Shown here in pieces: positions 61,437-64,000 of a DNA stretch of 64,000 nt (the first letter of the stretch is position 1; each line of letters begins with the position of its first letter). The DNA is from UBA1181 sp045226255 (GTDB lineage: Bacteria > Bacteroidota > Bacteroidia > Bacteroidales > Paludibacteraceae). Below the pieces are notes generated by a model. It was given only the letters and a program-made list of their open reading frames with translations, had not been told where the DNA came from and did not search any database. A program made the translations under genes and the position numbers. The DNA lies in contig JBGVCG010000020.1 of assembly GCA_045226255.1 (NCBI GenBank), forward strand, positions 79,116-143,115, given 5' to 3'.

Positions 61437-61547
61437 AACCTCTGCGCGGGCCTCTTCGGAATCGAGCACGTCATACGGACGGATCTCTATTTTCTCTACT
61501 AAATTCTTTGGAGGGCGTATACCCTTGAATGGTTTTACTATTGCCAT
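61437..61547 (-). pseudogene. Truncated 5' remnant of a DUF1015 gene
   Basis: The first 37 codons on the minus strand read MAIVKPFKGIRPPK...RPYDVLDSEEARAEV, the standard opening of DUF1015 proteins, which in Bacteroidales usually lie beside serine-biosynthesis genes and are about 400 residues long. After residue 37 the frame becomes unrelated and ends within about 50 residues. The break lies 100 bases from the end of the Thg1-like gene, which is on the opposite strand. I infer that rearrangement or insertion removed the rest. Confidence 0.7.
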
Positions 61548-61729
61548 GATCAGACTTAAAAGTTAAATATGCGCGAAGGTTCGAATTAATTGAGAACACG
61601 ATAGGTTTTTTAGAGATAAATTTGTCATGGCGAATCCTAAAATATGACTTGAATAGTCCTATTAATAAGCCGATTTGTGCTATTGCGGCGTCAGAAAATA
61701 TGGTACTTTCGCGACATAAAAAAGTTGAG

Positions 61730-62104
61730 ATGAAAAGAATCATTTACATCGCTTTAGGATCGCTATGCGTCGGGCTAGGCACAATAGGCATATTCGTGCC
61801 AGGATTACCCACCACACCATTCATGCTGGCGGCATCATGGCTCTTCTACCGGAGCAGTCCTCGTCTGAGGGAGAAACTCCTGGCTTCATGGTTAGGTGTG
61901 TATATACGTGACTATGAGAAGAATAAGGGAGTGACACCCCGTGCCAAGATCATGGCGATCATCATGATGGTAGGGATGAGCACCTTGTCCATTACCCAAT
62001 TTATCGATAAGCTTTGCGTACGGATCATCGTGGCGATCGCCTGCCTTATCGGAGTGGTTGTGGTCGGCTTCATCGTGCCGACGGTTAAGACGCCGAAAGA
62101 ATAA
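61730..62104 (+). CDS. DUF454 (YbaN-like) inner-membrane protein
   Basis: The 124-residue protein starts at ATG 61730 (MKRIIYIALGSLCVGLG). It has three hydrophobic segments and the DUF454 hallmark GIFVPGLPTTPFMLAASW with FYRSSPRLREKL. The function of the family is unknown. A TACTTTCG box at 61704-61711 gives a leader of about 15 bases and supports this start over an upstream in-frame one. Confidence 0.88.
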   Translation: MKRIIYIALGSLCVGLGTIGIFVPGLPTTPFMLAASWLFYRSSPRLREKLLASWLGVYIRDYEKNKGVTPRAKIMAIIMMVGMSTLSITQFIDKLCVRIIVAIACLIGVVVVGFIVPTVKTPKE

Positions 62105-62207
62105 TCCCCAGCTAACGGAAACATTCCAAGCACATCCGAAAAATGTTTCGGGGGCGGGTTCAGCATCTTAATGGGTTTGGCACCAGTCATCTAAAATAGA
62201 AAAGAGA

Positions 62208-62237
62208 GGAGGAATCATCCGAACGGACGATTCCTCC
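62208..62237 (-). terminator. Terminator for the SUMF1-type lipoprotein gene
   Basis: GGAGGAATC (62208-62216) and GATTCCTCC (62229-62237) form a stem with further inner pairs. On the minus strand TCTCTTTTCTATTTT follows. It lies 130 bases past the stop at 62367. Confidence 0.65.
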
Positions 62238-62366
62238 AGACTAATCCTCCAAGGAAGAATATATAAATCATCTTACAATAAATGCATCTTTTTGTCTATC
62301 TGTACAGTTGGACATTCCCTTTACCATGCATGACAGACACGCATAAGATTCCAAGGCCTGACAATA

Positions 62367-63134
62367 TCATTTCGCCAAACGGAAGCCTAGATTAGGATCT
62401 TTATAGCTAGCTTTATCCCTACCCCTATACGAGGTAACGCTACGAGGAGAACGGTTCCATCCTCCACCACGGTCAATCTTAATGTTTTGAGGGGAAGTCT
62501 TCAGGCCTCTAGGATTTTTCGCAGGCTTATCATCAACCAGATAGAACCAATCGTCGCACCATTCCCAAACATTTCCGCTCATGTCGTAAATGCCCAACTC
62601 GTTTGGCTTTTTCGTGGCGACGACATGGCTTTGTCCACCACTATTGTTGATATTCCATGCGACGTCATTTAGGACATCGCTTCCGGAATACTTATAGTTC
62701 TTGCTATTTTTTCCACCCCGTGCGGCATATTCCCATTCGGCGTCCGTTGGCAAACGGAAGTTTTGATTCGTTAGTTTATTCAGTTTTTCAATGAACTGGA
62801 CACATTCGTACCACGAAACATTCTCCACCGGTTTTTGGGGATCCTGGAATTCCGACGGATTATAATCCATCACGGCCATCCAAAGGGCTTGCGTCACTTC
62901 AGTTTGGCCAATATAGTAATCGGACAATGTAACTTTATGGACCGGGTAGTCCACATCGTGCGATTCTTTCTCCTGCGCCTCGGTCGGCCCCATTTTAAAT
63001 GAACCACCTTTTACTTCAACCATAGTGAACTGCACACCTCCGACACTATAAGCCTCAGTGACAACCTTCTTCGACCCACAACAACCGCAAAGGAGCATCG
63101 TACACGGGAAGAGCATAGATACGGCTAAACGCAT
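62367..63134 (-). CDS. SUMF1/formylglycine-generating-enzyme-like lipoprotein without catalytic cysteines
   Basis: The 255-residue product has a lipoprotein signal (MRLAVSMLFPCTMLLCGCCGSKK) and the FGE-sulfatase fold: VKGGSFKMG, YYIGQTEVTQALW, PVENVSWYECVQFIEKLN, FRLPTDAEWEYAARGG, MSGNVWEWCDDW and GFRLAK. The C-terminal GGGWNRSPRSVTSYRGRDKA carries no cysteine where true formylglycine-generating enzymes have their catalytic pair, so it is not expected to modify sulfatases. Related lipoproteins (GldK-like) are structural. A GTG at 63152 could add six basic residues. It lies 42 bases after the next gene upstream. Confidence 0.85.
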   Translation of the reverse strand: MRLAVSMLFPCTMLLCGCCGSKKVVTEAYSVGGVQFTMVEVKGGSFKMGPTEAQEKESHDVDYPVHKVTLSDYYIGQTEVTQALWMAVMDYNPSEFQDPQKPVENVSWYECVQFIEKLNKLTNQNFRLPTDAEWEYAARGGKNSKNYKYSGSDVLNDVAWNINNSGGQSHVVATKKPNELGIYDMSGNVWEWCDDWFYLVDDKPAKNPRGLKTSPQNIKIDRGGGWNRSPRSVTSYRGRDKASYKDPNLGFRLAK

Positions 63135-63176
63135 CTTGCGATTTTTAAGCACATATTTTTCATGATATAAACAATT

Positions 63177-63881
63177 TTATTTTAGGCTATTATATACAGA
63201 ATCTATTTTCTCTTGGATAAGATCGTCATCAATGGAGAGAAAGTTTTTCGTGAAGACACTATCCAAACAATATTTGATGTCAAGTGCCGGCGGGTACATG
63301 CTTTCAGGCAAATCAACATAAACAGGAGAATCACTCTCATCCAGTCCCAACCCCCAGTTAATCACATCCAAGCATAAACGCACATGTCCATGATCAAATT
63401 CAAGGGCATAAGGCTCCACCATGAAACTAGTCAAGTATAGATCATCTCCGGAAAAGTGGAACTTACATACAAAATATTCAAACCAACCCAAACACAGATC
63501 TCCATCCTTTACAATATGCACGGAAGCATCTTCCTGCGCATCGGATATCTTCAATTTTTTGAACAATGTTCTCACGCTGTCCGTTCCCCAAAAGATGGAA
63601 AGATAGGAACAGGAATCCTCAAAAGAACAGGAGAGGGAAACCGAATCTAGCCACACGTCATGATTCAGGTCACCGACAGCCGAGGAGATTTCAAATAAAC
63701 CTTTGCGAGTTTCAGACCATTCGTCCACAGATGAAGTGTCATTTAGGGCGGGCACGGACGTATCCACCACGGGCAAGGAGTCAGGATCAGAGGACGAAGC
63801 ATTAGGGGAAGGCGTTTCAGCACATCCATGGATAAACAACGAAGCGCAGAATAGGAAGGATAACTCAAGAAAGTGTTTCAT
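63177..63881 (-). CDS. Unknown lipoprotein
   Basis: The 234-residue product starts at ATG 63881 with MKHFLELSFLFCASLFIHGC (lipid Cys20) and a Ser/Asp/Pro-rich linker. The mature domain is acidic (pattern SVSLSCSFEDSCSYLSIFWG, DLCLGWFEYFVCKFHFSG) with few basic residues. No family is recognised. It is cotranscribed with the SUMF1-type lipoprotein 42 bases downstream and follows the rRNA terminator. Confidence 0.7.
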   Translation of the reverse strand: MKHFLELSFLFCASLFIHGCAETPSPNASSSDPDSLPVVDTSVPALNDTSSVDEWSETRKGLFEISSAVGDLNHDVWLDSVSLSCSFEDSCSYLSIFWGTDSVRTLFKKLKISDAQEDASVHIVKDGDLCLGWFEYFVCKFHFSGDDLYLTSFMVEPYALEFDHGHVRLCLDVINWGLGLDESDSPVYVDLPESMYPPALDIKYCLDSVFTKNFLSIDDDLIQEKIDSVYNSLK

Positions 63882-63913
63882 AGAGAAAAAGATTGGATTC
63901 AAACTACAAACAC

Positions 63914-63946
63914 AAAAAAAGGGGTCAACCCGTAAGGATTGACCCC
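63914..63946 (-). terminator. Terminator of the ribosomal RNA operon
   Basis: GGGGTCAA (63921-63928) and TTGACCCC (63939-63946) form an 8-bp stem, followed on the minus strand by TTTTTTT (63920-63914). It sits 4 bases after the end of the 5S rRNA. Confidence 0.85.
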
Positions 63947-63950
63947 GAAG

Positions 63951-64000
63951 ACGGCGGCGACCTACTCTCCCACTATACGCAGTACCATCGGCGCCGGCGG
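63951..64000 (-). rRNA. 5S ribosomal RNA, 3' part
   Basis: The minus strand reads CCGCCGGCGCCGATGGTACT, then GTATAGTGGGAGAGTAGGTC and GCCGCC, the conserved 3' half of bacterial 5S rRNA (GCCGATGGTACTGC, GTGGGAGAGTAGG). The gene continues past the right edge, where 23S and 16S genes are expected upstream of it. The exact 3' end is uncertain by a few bases. Confidence 0.92.

Noticed and set aside
61280..61474. Minus-strand open frame covering the rest of the DUF1015 locus
   Set aside because: Beyond the 37 conserved codons neither frame resembles DUF1015 or any family I know.
1..64000. CRISPR arrays, insertion sequences, integrases or prophage genes
   Set aside because: No direct-repeat/spacer arrays, transposase, recombinase or phage structural genes were found on either strand.

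Overview
The window reads as chromosome of an anaerobic, gut- or mouth-type Bacteroidales bacterium (phylum Bacteroidota). The signs are many promoters of the Bacteroidota form TTG/TTTG-N18-21-TAnnTTTG, few Shine-Dalgarno sequences, C-terminal type IX secretion (Por) sorting domains, DUF5686 and TonB-dependent outer-membrane proteins, an ammonia-dependent asparagine synthetase and a ferredoxin-dependent 2-oxoacid oxidoreductase. I cannot name the genus from sequence alone.

Layout. 1-2.4 kb: tail of an unknown gene, then an operon of secreted proteins (one short sorting-domain protein, two FISUMP-type paralogues). 2.75-11.1 kb, minus strand: rnz, DUF5686 protein, glgB, NfeD-type membrane protease and M16 peptidase. 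11.5-19 kb, plus strand: a 1000-residue CotH/lamin-tail secreted protein, aspartate aminotransferase, a membrane protein, a metallo-beta-lactamase-fold hydrolase and an outer-membrane barrel. 19.1-27 kb, minus strand: a VIT/VWA/TPR/DUF2135 protein and a TamB-like translocation protein. 27.2-32.3 kb, plus strand: a glycosyltransferase, the korDABC operon and two small unknown genes. 32.5-46.7 kb, mostly minus strand: acetyltransferase, DUF2461 protein, BspA-like repeat protein, three paralogous small outer-membrane barrels, a four-repeat cysteine-rich protein, radical SAM protein and ahcY; a DUF4832-type protein and a 36-codon gene lie on the plus strand. 47-49.8 kb: thioredoxin-like lipoprotein with rfbA, rfbC and rfbD (rfbB absent). 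49.9-56 kb: NlpC/P60-like lipoprotein that has lost its histidines, tRNA-Arg(CCG), asnA, S41 protease, TonB-dependent receptor. 56-61.6 kb: beta-helix lipoprotein, an orphan 494-residue protein, and a tight two-gene operon of a PNKP-like polynucleotide kinase and a Thg1-like 3'-5' polymerase, ending beside a truncated DUF1015 gene. 61.7-64 kb: DUF454 membrane protein, two lipoproteins, and the 3' end of a 5S rRNA with its terminator.

The most exciting candidate is the kinase/Thg1-like pair at 60,069-61,331. It would supply two successive steps of RNA 5'-end repair: phosphorylation of a 5'-OH, then templated addition of nucleotides in the 3'-5' direction. The tetra-repeat CC...CxCxC protein (40.0-41.9 kb), the histidine-less NlpC/P60 protein and the VIT/VWA protein carrying a TonB-plug-like stretch are further unusual items. 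Everything rests on reading the sequence and on family knowledge; no database search was run.
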